Shown here: positions 1-10,700 of the stretch, piece after piece | How positions within the stretch are numbered: position 1 is the first letter of the stretch | Layout of the letters: every line of letters starts with the position of its first letter | Assembly: GCA_963835495.1 (NCBI GenBank) | Contig: CAWIFQ010000003.1 | Coordinates: forward strand, 1,364,001 to 1,428,000 | Length of the DNA: 64,000 nt | Source of the DNA: Acaudatibacter sp963835495 | GTDB lineage: Bacteria; Pseudomonadota; Alphaproteobacteria; Caulobacterales; Caulobacteraceae | Direction: 5' to 3' | Notes under the pieces: generated by a model | Databases searched by the model: none | The model's input: only the letters and a program-made list of their open reading frames with translations | Told to the model about the DNA's origin: nothing | Position numbers and translations under genes: made by a program

Positions 1-1467
1 TTTCGGCTTGACCGACCTCACCCCGGTCTTGCCGCCCGCGGCGCCGAGCTTGCCGGTCGTGGTCCTGGGCCTGGACGGCGCGGTCTTCGACCGCTGCGCG
101 TTAGGCGCCGGTTGCGACGCCCGACGCGCCTCCGCCTTGTCGGTCGCATAGGGATTATCGCTGGTCTTCACTGTCAGCCGAACCGGTGTGCCCGGCAGAT
201 CGAAGCTCTGGCGTATCGAGTTGATCAGGTAGCGGCGATAGCTGTCGGGCATCGACGCCGCGCGGCTGGCGAACAGCATGAAGGTCGGCGGCCGCGCCTT
301 GGTCTGGGCGATATATTTCGGCTTCACCCGCCGCCCGGCCGCCAGCGGCGGCGGATGGCGCTCGACCGCCAGGCGCAGCCAGGTGTTGAGGTCCGAGGTC
401 TTGACCTTGGTCGACCAGTCGGCGTGCGCCTTGGCCACCGCCGGCATCAGCCGCTCGAGCCCGCGCCCGGTCTCGGCCGAGAGCGCCACCATCGGCGCGC
501 CCTTTAGCTGCGGCAGCATGCGGTCGGCCGTTTCCTGGCAGGCTTTCAGCCGATCGTTGGGGTCCTCGACCAGGTCCCACTTGGCCAGCACGAAGACCAG
601 CGCCCTGCCCTCGCGCTCGACCAGGTCAGCGATCTGCACGTCCTGGGTCTCGAACGGATGGGTCGCGTCCATCACCAGGATCACCACCTCGGCGAAGGTG
701 ATGGCGCGGATGGCGTCGTGGGTGGAGAGCTTCTCCAGCGCCTCGATCACCCGCGCCCTGCGCCGCAGCCCGGCGGTGTCGACGAGGCGCACCGGCCGGC
801 CGTTCCAGTCCCAGTCGACCGAGATGGCGTCGCGGGTGATGCCCGCCTCGGGACCGGTGAGCATGCGGTCCTCGCCGACCAGCTGGTTGACCAGGGTCGA
901 CTTGCCGGCGTTCGGCCGCCCGACGATGGCGATCTTCAGCGGCGACGGGCCCAGCTCGGCCTCGTCCTCGTCCTCCACCGGCCGGGCGGCGTCGATGGCG
1001 TCGAACAGGTCGGACATGCCCTCGCCGTGCTCGGCCGAGATCGCCACCGCTTCGCCGAGGCCGAGGTCGAACGCCTCCAGCGCGCCGGCGTCGCCCGCCT
1101 TGCCCTCGGCCTTGTTGGCGACCAGCACCACCGGCTTGCCGCGTTTGCGCAGCAGCTCGGCGAACACCCGGTCCATCGGCGTCACCCCCTCGCGGGCGTC
1201 GAACACGAACAGGGCGAGCTCGGCGTCGTCCAGCGCCAGTTCGGTCTGCCGGCGCATGCGCGCTTCCAGGCTCTCGCCCTCGACGTCCTCGAAGCCGGCG
1301 GTGTCGATCATCTCCAGATCGATGTCGCCAAGCCGGCCGGTGCCGAAGCGGCGGTCGCGGGTCACGCCCGGCCGATCGTCCACCAGCGCGAGCTTGCGCC
1401 CCGCCAGTCGGTTGAACAGGGTCGACTTGCCGACGTTGGGCCGCCCGACGATGGCGATTTTGACCAT
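1..1467 (-). CDS. der: Ribosome biogenesis GTPase Der (EngA), 3' end outside window
   Basis: Double-GTPase that assists 50S subunit assembly in the cytoplasm. The reading frame starts at ATG 1467 and runs to base 1 with no stop, so the C-terminus lies outside the window. Two G domains are visible: P-loop GRPNVGKST at about residues 8-16 with DTAGF downstream, and a second P-loop GRPNAGKST near residue 181 with DTAGLRRRA downstream. A KH-like C-terminal domain follows (PPTFMLFASRA, then YLINSIRQSFDLPGTP). After about residue 435 comes a long Lys/Arg/Thr-rich tail, common in alphaproteobacterial Der. It is third in the order yfgM-like, bamB, der, the same order as in E. coli and many other proteobacteria. 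Identification is very secure; only the exact end is unknown. Confidence 0.96.
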   Translation of the reverse strand, partial: MVKIAIVGRPNVGKSTLFNRLAGRKLALVDDRPGVTRDRRFGTGRLGDIDLEMIDTAGFEDVEGESLEARMRRQTELALDDAELALFVFDAREGVTPMDRVFAELLRKRGKPVVLVANKAEGKAGDAGALEAFDLGLGEAVAISAEHGEGMSDLFDAIDAARPVEDEDEAELGPSPLKIAIVGRPNAGKSTLVNQLVGEDRMLTGPEAGITRDAISVDWDWNGRPVRLVDTAGLRRRARVIEALEKLSTHDAIRAITFAEVVILVMDATHPFETQDVQIADLVEREGRALVFVLAKWDLVEDPNDRLKACQETADRMLPQLKGAPMVALSAETGRGLERLMPAVAKAHADWSTKVKTSDLNTWLRLAVERHPPPLAAGRRVKPKYIAQTKARPPTFMLFASRAASMPDSYRRYLINSIRQSFDLPGTPVRLTVKTSDNPYATDKAEARRASQPAPNAQRSKTAPSRPRTTTGKLGAAGGKTGVRSVKPK

Positions 1468-1488
1468 GACGAGCCTTTAGCCCCTCCG

Positions 1489-2775
1489 CTAGCGGATGGC
1501 GATCAGGTCCGCCTGCTGGGTCGCGACATAGATCGTGCCGCCGGCGGCGATCGGGCCGAGCAGCACGTCGTCGCCGATCTTGATCCGATGCTCGATCTCG
1601 CCGGTCTTGGCGTTGATCGCCACCGCCTCGCCGCTATCGGAGACGGTGATCAGCCGGTTCGAGGCCAGGATCGGGCTGGACCAGACCGCGCGCGAGCGCT
1701 TGGGCGGCTTCTTGCCCTTCTTCGCCTCGCCCGGCGCGTTGAGGTCCGTGGTCCAATAGAGCTGGCCGGAATCCCGCGCCGCGCAGACCACGGTGCCGTC
1801 GAGGCCGACCGCGAACACCACGTCGCCGGCCGGCCACGGGCTGGTGATGCCCGAGAGCGGCAGCTGCCAGCGCACGCTTCCAGTGCGCAGGTCGGTGTCG
1901 GCCAGCACGTCGGCATGGCTCATGGCGAAGACGTCGCCTTTGTAGATCACCGGCCTGCCAGCGATGTCGCGGATCTCGGACAGGGCGTTGGTGCGCGTGG
2001 TGCGAGACAGCGGCTGGTTCCAAAGCTCGGTGCCGTTGTCGGAGCGCATCGCCACCAGCTCGCCCGAGGCAAATGAGGCGACCAAGGTTCCATTGGAGAC
2101 CGCCGGGCTCGAGGCGACCAGCATCCGCGCCGGTTCGGTCAGGGCCTGGTGGGTCCAGTCGGGCGTGCCGGTGGCTGTATCGAAGGTGAGCAATTCGTCG
2201 TCGACGTCGACCGCATAGACCCGTCCGTCGGCCACGGTAGGCGCGTCGTGCAGCGGCGCGTCGGTGCGCGTCACCCAATTCACCTGCCCGCTGTTGGGGT
2301 CGAGCTGCGCCACCAGGCGGAAGCCGGAGGCCACGTAGAGCTTGCCGTCGGCGAAGGCCAGGCCGCCGCCGAAAGCGTCGCGGTCGGGCTCGTTCTTGCC
2401 CTTGCCTTTGCCCTTGGGCTTGGCCGGCTTCAGGTTGGTGCGCCACAGCGGGGCGCCGGTCTGGGCGTCATGCGCCGAGACGGTCGCGCCGGCGTCCATC
2501 ACGAACACCTTGCCCGCAGCCATGATCGGCGGCGCCATCACGTGGGCGTGGGCGCCCGACTTCAGCCCGAAATTCCGCTTCCAGGCCACCCGGAAATCCG
2601 GCGCCGCGTCAACGTTCTCCACCGACTGCTCAAGGTTGCCGCCAGCCAGCGGCCACTCGGCCTGCGGGGCGGGCGCGGGCAGGAAGAAGTCCTGACCCTT
2701 CAACGCGTCGGACACCTTCAGCTGGTCGTTGAGTTCAACCAGCGAGATGCGCTGGCCGGGCGCCGCCTTGGACAC
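1489..2775 (-). CDS. bamB: Outer-membrane assembly factor BamB-like beta-propeller lipoprotein (signal peptide out of frame)
   Basis: PQQ-type beta-propeller repeats run through the whole protein (for example VFVMDAGATVSAHDAQTG and VYAVDVDDELLTFDTATG). This fits BamB, the propeller lipoprotein of the BAM outer-membrane insertion complex. The open frame as written begins at GTG 2775. Upstream in the same frame is VLAVAGC, a good lipobox, but no start codon. One base away in frame, ATG 2881 opens a signal peptide start (MTPRRHASVIAAIAAA) and overlaps the stop of the upstream TPR gene as ATGA. Removing one base near 2833 joins the two into a perfect lipoprotein leader, so the real gene is probably 1489-2881 with a 1-base indel. 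Neighbours (yfgM-like, der) match the conserved cluster. Confidence 0.88.
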   Translation of the reverse strand: MSKAAPGQRISLVELNDQLKVSDALKGQDFFLPAPAPQAEWPLAGGNLEQSVENVDAAPDFRVAWKRNFGLKSGAHAHVMAPPIMAAGKVFVMDAGATVSAHDAQTGAPLWRTNLKPAKPKGKGKGKNEPDRDAFGGGLAFADGKLYVASGFRLVAQLDPNSGQVNWVTRTDAPLHDAPTVADGRVYAVDVDDELLTFDTATGTPDWTHQALTEPARMLVASSPAVSNGTLVASFASGELVAMRSDNGTELWNQPLSRTTRTNALSEIRDIAGRPVIYKGDVFAMSHADVLADTDLRTGSVRWQLPLSGITSPWPAGDVVFAVGLDGTVVCAARDSGQLYWTTDLNAPGEAKKGKKPPKRSRAVWSSPILASNRLITVSDSGEAVAINAKTGEIEHRIKIGDDVLLGPIAAGGTIYVATQQADLIAIR

Positions 2776-2877
2776 CTTCGGCTTGCTGGCGAACGGGTTG
2801 GAAATGCTGTGGCAGCCGGCGACCGCGAGAACTCGCGGCGGCGATGGCGGCGATGACGCTGGCGTGGCGTCGAGGCG

Positions 2878-3657
2878 TCATTGGGCGGCTCCGGCAGGAG
2901 GTGATTGGGCCGCGTCGGGAGCTTGAGTCGCCGTCGGCGGCGCTCCAACCATTGAGGCGGGCGGCGGCGGCATTGTGGCGGCTGTTTTCACCGCCGACAC
3001 GGCGGTGGCGGCTTCGCCGGAATCGATCGCGGCGATCGCCAACTGCGCGCGCTGGCGCATGTCCTCCGGCGCGGTGAGGCTGAGCTGGATCGCCGAGAAG
3101 TCCTTGCGCGCGTCATCCTTCTTGCCGGCCATCAGCTTGGCCATGGCCAAAGTCTCACGCGCGAAGATGGCGTAGGGCCGCTTGGCGTCCATCAGCGGCG
3201 TCAGCCGGGTGGTGAGCTGCGGCAGCGGTGCGGTGTCGAGCAGCGCCTGTGCGGCCTTCAGCCGGGCCAGATCGCCGATGATCTGGTTGGGCGCGGCGTC
3301 GGCGGCCTGATCGTACAGCTTGGCCGCTTCGTCCGGCTTGTTCAGCTCGAGGCGCAGGTTGCCCTGCTGCATCAGCGCGAGCGCCTTGTAGCCGGGGGCG
3401 CCGGCCTTCTGCGCCGCCACGAACCCATCCAGCGCGGCCTTGGTGTCGCCGGCGCTCAGCGCGTCGACGCCCTTCTGATAGGAGAGCGCCGCAGCGGCGA
3501 GGTTGCGATCCTGCCAGACGGTGTAGCCCCAGAAACCGAGGTAGCCCAACAGCACGGCGGCGAAGAGCGCGGTCACCCAGGGGGCGTAGGTGCGCAGCAG
3601 ATTGCGATATCGATCGGAGCGGAGCTCCTCTTCGACCTCGTCGAATAGATCGACCAA
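2878..3657 (-). CDS. YfgM-like single-pass membrane TPR protein
   Basis: 259 residues. A cytoplasmic N-terminus (DLFDEVEEELRSDRYRNLL) is followed by one membrane helix at about residues 27-47, then a periplasmic TPR-like helical domain with repeated Ala-rich helices. The C-terminus is Pro/Ala-rich and low complexity. This is the architecture of YfgM/DUF2133 proteins, ancillary factors of the Sec translocon and periplasmic chaperone network. The start is TTG at 3657: the upstream frame reaches a stop within eight codons without an ATG. Its stop overlaps the inferred bamB ATG (ATGA), so the two are translationally coupled and der follows. The name is by family and context; length is slightly above the E. 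coli protein. Confidence 0.8.
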   Translation of the reverse strand: MVDLFDEVEEELRSDRYRNLLRTYAPWVTALFAAVLLGYLGFWGYTVWQDRNLAAAALSYQKGVDALSAGDTKAALDGFVAAQKAGAPGYKALALMQQGNLRLELNKPDEAAKLYDQAADAAPNQIIGDLARLKAAQALLDTAPLPQLTTRLTPLMDAKRPYAIFARETLAMAKLMAGKKDDARKDFSAIQLSLTAPEDMRQRAQLAIAAIDSGEAATAVSAVKTAATMPPPPASMVGAPPTATQAPDAAQSPPAGAAQ

Positions 3658-3713
3658 TGCGGACTCCGGACGAGGCCCTTACGGAGGAGGGGCCGGGGAA
3701 AAGAGGGCGGAAC

Positions 3714-4034
3714 CTATCGTTCGGCGCCCGCCGCTGCAACGCGCCCTTTATCATGTGCCCTTATTCGACGCCTGCGACGGCGCGCGCGGCGCTCGTCGAG
3801 CTGCGCCAGCTGGTTGATCAGCAGCAGCACCTGGAACACGACGACGCCCACGGTCTCGATCACATCGCGTTGCAAGGCCGCGCCGCCGGCGGAGACGATG
3901 TGCGCCAGCGTGGTCACGCTGGCGACGATGGAAAGGCCAAGGCCGATCGACAGGATGAATTCGTAAAGCCGGCCGATGTGCTTGTGCAGCCACAGGTCCA
4001 GCCAGTGCGCATAGCGCGTCAGTCTGCTCAGCAT
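3714..4034 (-). CDS. Small two-helix membrane protein, unknown function
   Basis: About 106 residues from ATG 4034; a TTG four codons earlier is possible but less likely. After an amphipathic start (RYAHWLDLWLHKHIGRLYEF), a hydrophobic segment ILSIGLGLSIVASVTTLAHIV spans roughly residues 30-50. A second, VVVFQVLLLINQLA, lies at about 64-78. The C-terminal 25 residues are a dense Arg/Lys tail that could sit on the cytoplasmic face. It lies between the yfgM-bamB-der cluster and tRNA-Lys on the same strand as the cluster, about 55 bp upstream of its first gene. I do not recognise a family. Reading-frame preference and membrane pattern support a real gene, but the function is unknown. Confidence 0.55.
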   Translation of the reverse strand: MLSRLTRYAHWLDLWLHKHIGRLYEFILSIGLGLSIVASVTTLAHIVSAGGAALQRDVIETVGVVVFQVLLLINQLAQLDERRARRRRRRIRAHDKGRVAAAGAER

Positions 4035-4169
4035 CGATTGTCCCAACCCCTTCGAGCCACACGGTCAACAGATAGCAGTCAGGCCCGGCGTCCGGCACGC
4101 GCGCTTGCGACGCTCGGACCATCCCTCTAGGTTCCGCGCGCGTCTCGCCGGGCCAGTCTCGCCGAGCAT

Positions 4170-4241
4170 GGGCCGGTAGCTCAGTGGTAGAGCACCCGAC
4201 TTTTAATCGAGTGGTCGTGGGTTCGACCCCCACCCGGCCTA
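4170..4241 (+). tRNA. tRNA-Lys(TTT)
   Basis: Full cloverleaf. The acceptor stem GGGCCGG pairs with CCGGCCT (one G-U), the D arm is GCTC-AGTGGTA-GAGC, and the anticodon loop CTTTTAA has anticodon TTT. The T arm is GTGGG-TTCGACC-CCCAC and the discriminator base is A. CCA is not encoded (ACGC follows). The anticodon stem CCCGA/TCGAG contains one C-A mismatch where a C-G pair is expected. The 3' half from just before the anticodon is repeated at 13987-14034, marking this tRNA as an integration site. Confidence 0.95.
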
Positions 4242-4244
4242 CGC
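4197..4244 (+). repeat. Left direct repeat (att-like) inside tRNA-Lys
   Basis: These 48 bases, from the 3' side of the anticodon stem through the tRNA end plus three bases, match 13987-14034 at 45 of 48 positions in the same orientation. This is the geometry left by tyrosine-recombinase islands that integrate at tRNA 3' ends and restore the tRNA. The two copies diverge immediately outside the repeat. Confidence 0.8.
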
Positions 4245-4496
4245 ATATGTTTTCAGCAACTTATCTCAGATCGAGATCGGCCAAGCGGCCCGACGACTCG
4301 GCCGCGGGTAACAGATTGGGTGACACGCCCTGTCAGTGGATTGGCGCTGGCCGCCCGACAGGGATTCGCGCGCGGCCCACCATCGCTTCCGCAAGATGTC
4401 CTGTCATCTTCCCATCGCGGCGTCAGAGCACTCGGACGGTCAGCGCCGGCGCATCCCCGACTATGAAGTCGCCGCCCCCCAATGGAACCAAAGGCG

Positions 4497-4694
4497 ATGC
4501 GGCTCTTGCCGCCGGACATCAACATCGGCGACGACGAAGGCTTCACCACCGACAAGGACATCTACCAGCGCAAGCCGATAGGTGACGGTCTTACGAATCT
4601 CATATCACTCGTCTCTGACCCTCTAGTACTGACGCTGGACGCGCCTTGGGGGTCAGGCAAGACCGTATTTCTCGAAATGTGGGTGGCGAACTGA
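4497..4694 (+). pseudogene. Truncated N-terminus of a KAP-family P-loop NTPase
   Basis: The 65-residue peptide from ATG 4497 (an earlier in-frame ATG is at 4482) matches the start of KAP-family P-loop NTPases. It opens with MRLLPPDINIGDDEGFTTDK, has a conserved helix around SLVSDPLVLTLDAPWG, and includes the Walker A sequence APWGSGKT followed by VFLEMW. KAP proteins are normally several hundred residues long and need Walker B and membrane segments; here the frame ends four residues after the Walker A helix. KAP NTPases are known from plasmid phage-exclusion systems (PifA) and defence loci. It sits 255 bp inside the tRNA-Lys repeat and 30 bp from the 3' end of the glucan synthase. A rearrangement probably removed the rest. 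It is not expected to be functional. Confidence 0.72.
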
Positions 4695-4724
4695 GGAAGA
4701 TCGGTTCGGCGGCCGACGACGACG

Positions 4725-7700
4725 TCAGCCGAGGGTCACCTCGAGACGGTGGTGCTCGCCATCCTGCAAGTCGAATCGCGGCGGCCGGCCATTGATGGCC
4801 ATGCCGTCCAACTGGGCGTGCACGACGCCACGCGAGACGCCATTCGGATTTGTGACGATGATTTCGTAGCGCGTCGCGCCGACCTGTAGGGATACCTCGA
4901 AGCCGGGCCACGACTTGGGAATGCAGGGGTCCACTTCAAGCTGGCCTCCATGAAGGCGCACGCCGAGGATCGCCTCGAGGCCCGCGCGCTGCATCCAGGC
5001 CGCCGAACCGGTGTACCAGGTCCAACCACCCCGGCCGACCCGGCCGGGCGCAGCATAGACATCGGCCGCCACGACATAGGGCTCCACCACATAGCGATAG
5101 GCGTCACTACGCGTGCGGGCATGGTTGATCGGATTGAGGATCCAGAACAGCGCGGCGGCCATGTCGCCTTCGCCGAGCCGTGCGTAGGCCATCACCGACC
5201 AGAGTGCGGCATGGGTGTACTGGCCGCCGTTCTCGCGGATGCCAGGCGGGTAACCCTTGATGTAGCCTGGATCGTGCGTTGTGTGGTCGAACGGCGGCGC
5301 GAACAGCAGCGCCAGCCCCTCCTGCGGCAGGATCAGCTCCCGCTCCACCGCCGCCATGGCGCGCGCGGCGCGGTCGGGGGCGGCGGCGCCGGAGAGCACC
5401 GCCCAGGACTGCGCAATGGAGTCGATGCGGCACTCGTCGTTGGCCGACGAACCCAGAGGCGCGCCGTCGTCGAACCATCCGCGGCGGTACCACTCGCCAT
5501 CCCAGGCGTCCCGCTCGGCGGCCAGGCGCAGGGCTTCGGCGTGGGCGCGCCAGGCCTCCGCCCTCTGAGTCTCGCCGCGCGCCTCGGCGAAAGGCGCGAA
5601 CTGCTGCAGATTGGCGATCAGGAACCAGCCAAGCCAGACGCTCTCGCCCCTGCCCTCCAGGCCGACCCGGTTCATCCCGTCGTTCCAGTCGCCACCCCCG
5701 ATCAACGGCAGGCCGTGCGCTCCTGTCGCGAGGCTCGCGTCAAGCGCCCGCGCCGCATGGTCATAGAGACTGGTGGTCTGACTCGAGATCGACGGCTCGA
5801 AGAACCGCTCGCTCACGCCAGGCTCGAGCAGGTCACCCTCGATGAAAGGAACCTCGGCGTCGAGCACGGCGACGTCGCCGGTCACGTCCACGTATTGCGC
5901 GATGGCGTAGGGCAACCAGACGCGGTCGTCCGAAAAGCGAGTGCGGACGCCCTGACCGGTGTTGGGCAGCCACCAGTGCTGGACGTCGCCCTCCGGAAAC
6001 TGTCTGGCGGCGGCGCGCAGCAGGTGCGCGCGTGTGATCGCCGGCTTCACCACCGCCAGAGCCATCGCGTCCTGCAGTTGGTCGCGGAAGCCATAGGCGC
6101 CGCTGGCCTGATAGAAGCCCGCCCGCGCCCAGATGCGCGCTGACAGGGTCTGATAGATCAGCCAACCGTTCAGCATGAGGTCCATCGTACGGTCGGGCGT
6201 CTTGACCTGGACCGCGCCGGCTATGGCTTCCCAGCGGCCACGCACGTCCGCGAGCACCGCGTCCAGGTCGGCCTGGCGATAGCGGGTGACCAGCCGCCCG
6301 GCTTCCTCCGCGTTGACGGCGTCGCCAAGAAAGAGAGGAACTTCGATGCTCTCGCCTGGCGCCAGGTCGACGATCGTCCGCAGCGCCCCGCACGGATCGA
6401 GGCCGGCCCCCGTGCGGCCGGAGAGCGCCGTCCGCTCCACCAAGGCCAGCGGCGCCGCCAGAGAGCCGTTGCGGCCCAGGAACTCGCGGCGATCCGCGGT
6501 CCAGCTGGTCTGGCGGCCGCCCAGGTCGAAGAATGTCGTGCGCTCGGCGAAGACAGGGTTCCACTGGTTCGACGCAAGCATGGCGCCGTCGCCATTCATT
6601 TGGGTGGTGACGAACGGCGCGGAGACCTGGCGCGATGCGCCGAGGCACCACTCCGCGTAGGCTGTCACGGACAGCCGGCGCCGGCGCGAGGTGGTGTTGC
6701 GCAGGCTGAGCCGGGAAATGCGGACCGGATCCTCGGGCGCGACGTATTCGAGCAGATCGAGCGCCAACCCCCGCGAGGTGTGCTGGAAACGGCTGTGGCC
6801 GAAGCCGTGGCGGGCGACGTAGGTCGCGCCCTCCTCGCGCAACGGCTGGGCGGTCGCGGTCCACAGTTCGCCGGTGTATTCGTCTCGGACATACAGCACC
6901 TGCGACGGCCGGTCGGTGAGTGGATCGTTCGACCATGGCGTGAGCTGGCGTTCGCGGCTGTTCACGGCCCAGGAATACCCGCCGCCCTCTGCGGAGACCT
7001 GGAAGCCGAAATCCGCGTTGGCGATCACATTGACCCAGGGCGCGGGCGTCACCTGCCCCGGGCCGAGGATGGTGACGTATTCCTTGCCGCCATCCGCGAA
7101 CCCACCAAGGCCGTTGAAATATTCCATGTCCGGCGCCGGCCGCGAAACCTGCAGCTCGGAGGCCGCCGCGGCTCGCCGCGTGATGCCATGGGCCGGAGCT
7201 TTGACGTCCGGCGCATACTCCATCTGGTCCTCGAGCCGACCACGCTCGCCAACAAGGACGACCCGGGCGACGGCGTTCAGCACGGCGCTCACATCATCGG
7301 GTATCAAGTCGGCGCGCAGCAGGAAGATGTGGCCCGCACCACGCTCATCGCCGATCTGGGGCCTCGACTGGTTGGCCCGGACCAGCGTCTCCAAAGCGAT
7401 CTGCAGATCCTGAACATAGGACGCGCCCCGTTCGTTGAGCACCACCAGGTCCACCGCCAATCGGCGCATCCGCCAATATTCGACCGCCAGCAGCGCTTCG
7501 CGGACAAGGTCGACTTCATGGAGGCCCGAGATACGGACCAGCGCGATGGGCAGGTCCCCCGAGATCCCGAGGCTCCAGAGCAGCGGTTGGCCGCCGCGGC
7601 CGGCGTAGATGGTCTCGGATGCCGGCCGCAGCGTCGGCGTGGCGAAGATCAAATGCTTGGCGAGCCGCTGGAACTGGCCCGCCTGGCCGTGGCTGATGCC

Positions 7701-10700
7701 AAGATGGTGTAGCTGCACCTGGACCTGGGTCCAGGCCAGCGCCGTCGCGCGGCCGAAGGCGCCGGCGTCATGGTGTTTGTCGATCAGGCCGACGATCTCG
7801 TCACGTGTCGAGGCGGCCATCGTCCAGAAGTCGATCCGCGCTGTCTGCCCCGGCTCGAGCCGGACCCGGCGTCGCAGGGCGAAGATGGGATCGAGCACTG
7901 CGCCGGTGGCGCCGGAGAGCGGGCGGCCGCTGACGATCGCCGCCGCGGCTCGCACGCCGCCGCCTCCGCGACCGAGGAAGCGAGCGCGATCGGTCTCGAA
8001 CTCGCGCTGGCCCGTCGCCGCGCCGTCGACCACCGCAAGGTGAGCCGCCCATATCTCGGGCTCGTCCGGCGAGCGTCGGCGGCGGTGCGCTGTCAGCGCG
8101 CCGGTCCCGGGCAGATGTTCGGTCTCGATGAACAGCTTCGAGAACGCCGGGTGAGCGGTGTCTGCGGCGGCGGGCGCCAGCACGAGCTCGGCGTAGGAGG
8201 TGACCTCGATCTCGCACGTCTGTTGGCTGCCGTTCGAGATAGTGACCCGGCGCACCTCGGCGTCGTCCTCCGTCGACACCAGCACCTCGAGCGTCGTGGC
8301 GATCCCACGGTCGCGTCGGGAAATCTCGGCCCGGTCCTCGTTGAAGACCACGCCGTAGTCGTCGCCGGCGTTCCCCGTCGGCTGCAACCCGGCCGACCAG
8401 ACTTCGTTGCTGCGGATGTCGCGCAGGAAGATGTAGGCGCCCCAGTCATCGCAGGTCGCGTCCTCGCGCCACCGGGTGATGGCGGCGTCGCGCCAGGTGC
8501 TGTAGCCGGAACCCGCGGCCGTGATCATCACCGAGTAACGGCCATTGGAGAGCAGCTGCGTGTCCGGCGTCGAGCTCCAGACGCTCGCCCGGCGCCAACC
8601 ACGGCTGTCCGACGCGCGGTCCCGCACCGCCGCAGCCGTCTCCGCCACGGACGGCGGCGTGCCGACGACGTCACGCGGCACGCGCTCCTGCAGCAGCAGC
8701 TCCGTCGCGCGCACGATGGGATCCGCGTGGAACCGCTCGCGCATCAAGCCGTCCAGCAGCGTGTCCGCGATGGCGACGATCGACATGCCCTGGTGATGGG
8801 CCATGAAAGCCCGCACCACGGCCACGCGCTCGCCATCGGGCACTCTCGACGGCGTGAGGTCGAGCGCCTCGTAGAAACCGTAGCGGCCGCGGCCGCCTGC
8901 ATCGACCAGGACCTGGAAGTTGCGGACCGCTGCGTGAGGATCGATCATGGTCGCCAGCGCCGTCGCGTAAGGCGCGATCACCGCGTTGTCGGCCAGCCCC
9001 CGCTTCAGACCGAGCCCGGGCACCCCGAAGTTGGAATACTGGTAGGTGAACTCGAGATCGCGGGCGTTGAACGCCGACTCCGAGACGCCCCAGGGGCCGC
9101 CGAGGCGACGGCCATAGTTGATCTGCCGTTCGACGATCAGCCGGTTGGTCTGTTCGATCAGGCTTTCGGTCGGTCCCTGCATGACCAGCGACGGCATCAG
9201 GTATTCGAACATCGAACCCGACCATGAGATAAGCGCCGCGCCGCCGTCGACCGGCGTCACCGCGCGGCCGAGACGGAACCAATGTCTGGCCGGCGCGTCG
9301 CCCTTGGCGATCGCCAGGAAGCTGGCCAACCGCGCCTCCGAGGCGAGCAGGTCGTAGCAACTGGGGTCGCGGGTCCCGTCGTCGGTCTGATAGCCGATCG
9401 AGAGCAGCAGGCGGTCGGGATCGAGCAGGAAGCGAAAGTCCATCGCCAGCGCCAGCTCCCGCGCCTGTCGCTCCAGGCTTTCGAGACGACGACGAAGATC
9501 GACGTCGGGCTCCCGGTCGCGTCCGTGGCTTTCGATCGAACGCCGCATCGCCTCCGTCCAGAAGATGATGTCCGCGCTGGCGTCCTCGCCCTCGTCGATC
9601 GCGACCTGACGCGCTGCATCGGCGACCCGCTCGAACCCGGGCGCGAGATCGGCCCAGCCCCCCCAACCGCCGTCTTCCAGGACGCGTTGCAGTGCGTCGA
9701 GCTCTGCGATGAGCCCGGTCAACGCGGCGCCTGGCGAAGGCGCGCCGCCCAGGTCAGCGGCCGCCTGCCGGGCAAGAAGCAGGGGGTCGCCCACCCCGGC
9801 GATACGCGCGACCTTGGATGCGGAGGCCTGCGCCCACGACCGACACGCCCCGGCCAGGGCGATGAGATGGCCGGCGAGGTTGCCGCTGTCGACCGACGAG
9901 ACATACTTGGGATCGAGCGGCCGCAGGTCGCCGGTGTCGTACCAGTTGTAGAAGTGGCCGCGGAAGCGCGCCATGCCCGCCATGGTCGCGAGGGTGGCTT
10001 CCAGCCGCTCCACCGCCTCGAGGTCGCCGATCCAGCCGAAGTCCCGGGCGCTGGCGACGGAGAGCAGATAGAGCCCGATGTTAGTTGGCGAGGTGCGTGG
10101 CGCGACGACCGGCTCGGGCGTCTCCTGGAAGTTGTCGGGGGGAAGCCTGTTGGTGGCGTCGGTCACGAAGGTTTCGAAGAACCGCCATGTTCGCCGCGCC
10201 ACCAGGCGCAGGGTCTGGGTCTCGGCCGCCGGCAGAGGCTCGCGGCCGGCCACGCGCGGCGACAGACTGGCCCGAAGCGCGACGGCGGGCGACAATACCC
10301 AAAGGGCGCTGAAGCCGAGGGCGAAAGGCCACGCGTAGCCGCCTCCAATCCATGCCGCCCCGATCGCGATCGCCGCGATCACCACGGCGCCGAACATACG
10401 GCCGTAGAAGCTCGAGAGCTCCAGCCGCCGCCCGTGTGCGGCCTGCGCCGCCGGAGTCCACTCCAGCAGGTGACGCCTCGTCACCAGCCGCGCGAGGGTC
10501 CTCAGGATGGCGTCGCCCATCAGCCAAGCCTGGTGCGCGAGGAACACCGACATCAGGACGAGCTGCATAAACGCCAGCCGAAGATCGCCGGCGAGATCGC
10601 GCAGGTGGCTGCGCAGCTCGACGCCAGGCCGGCTTGGCGCGATCTCCGACAGCACCGGCAGCAACGGCGGCACGGCCATGGTGGTCAGGACGAAGGCGGT

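Noticed and set aside
4245..4496. Integrase remnant in the left part of the island
   Set aside because: No catalytic R-H-R-Y pattern or long coherent frame; only fragments of open frames.
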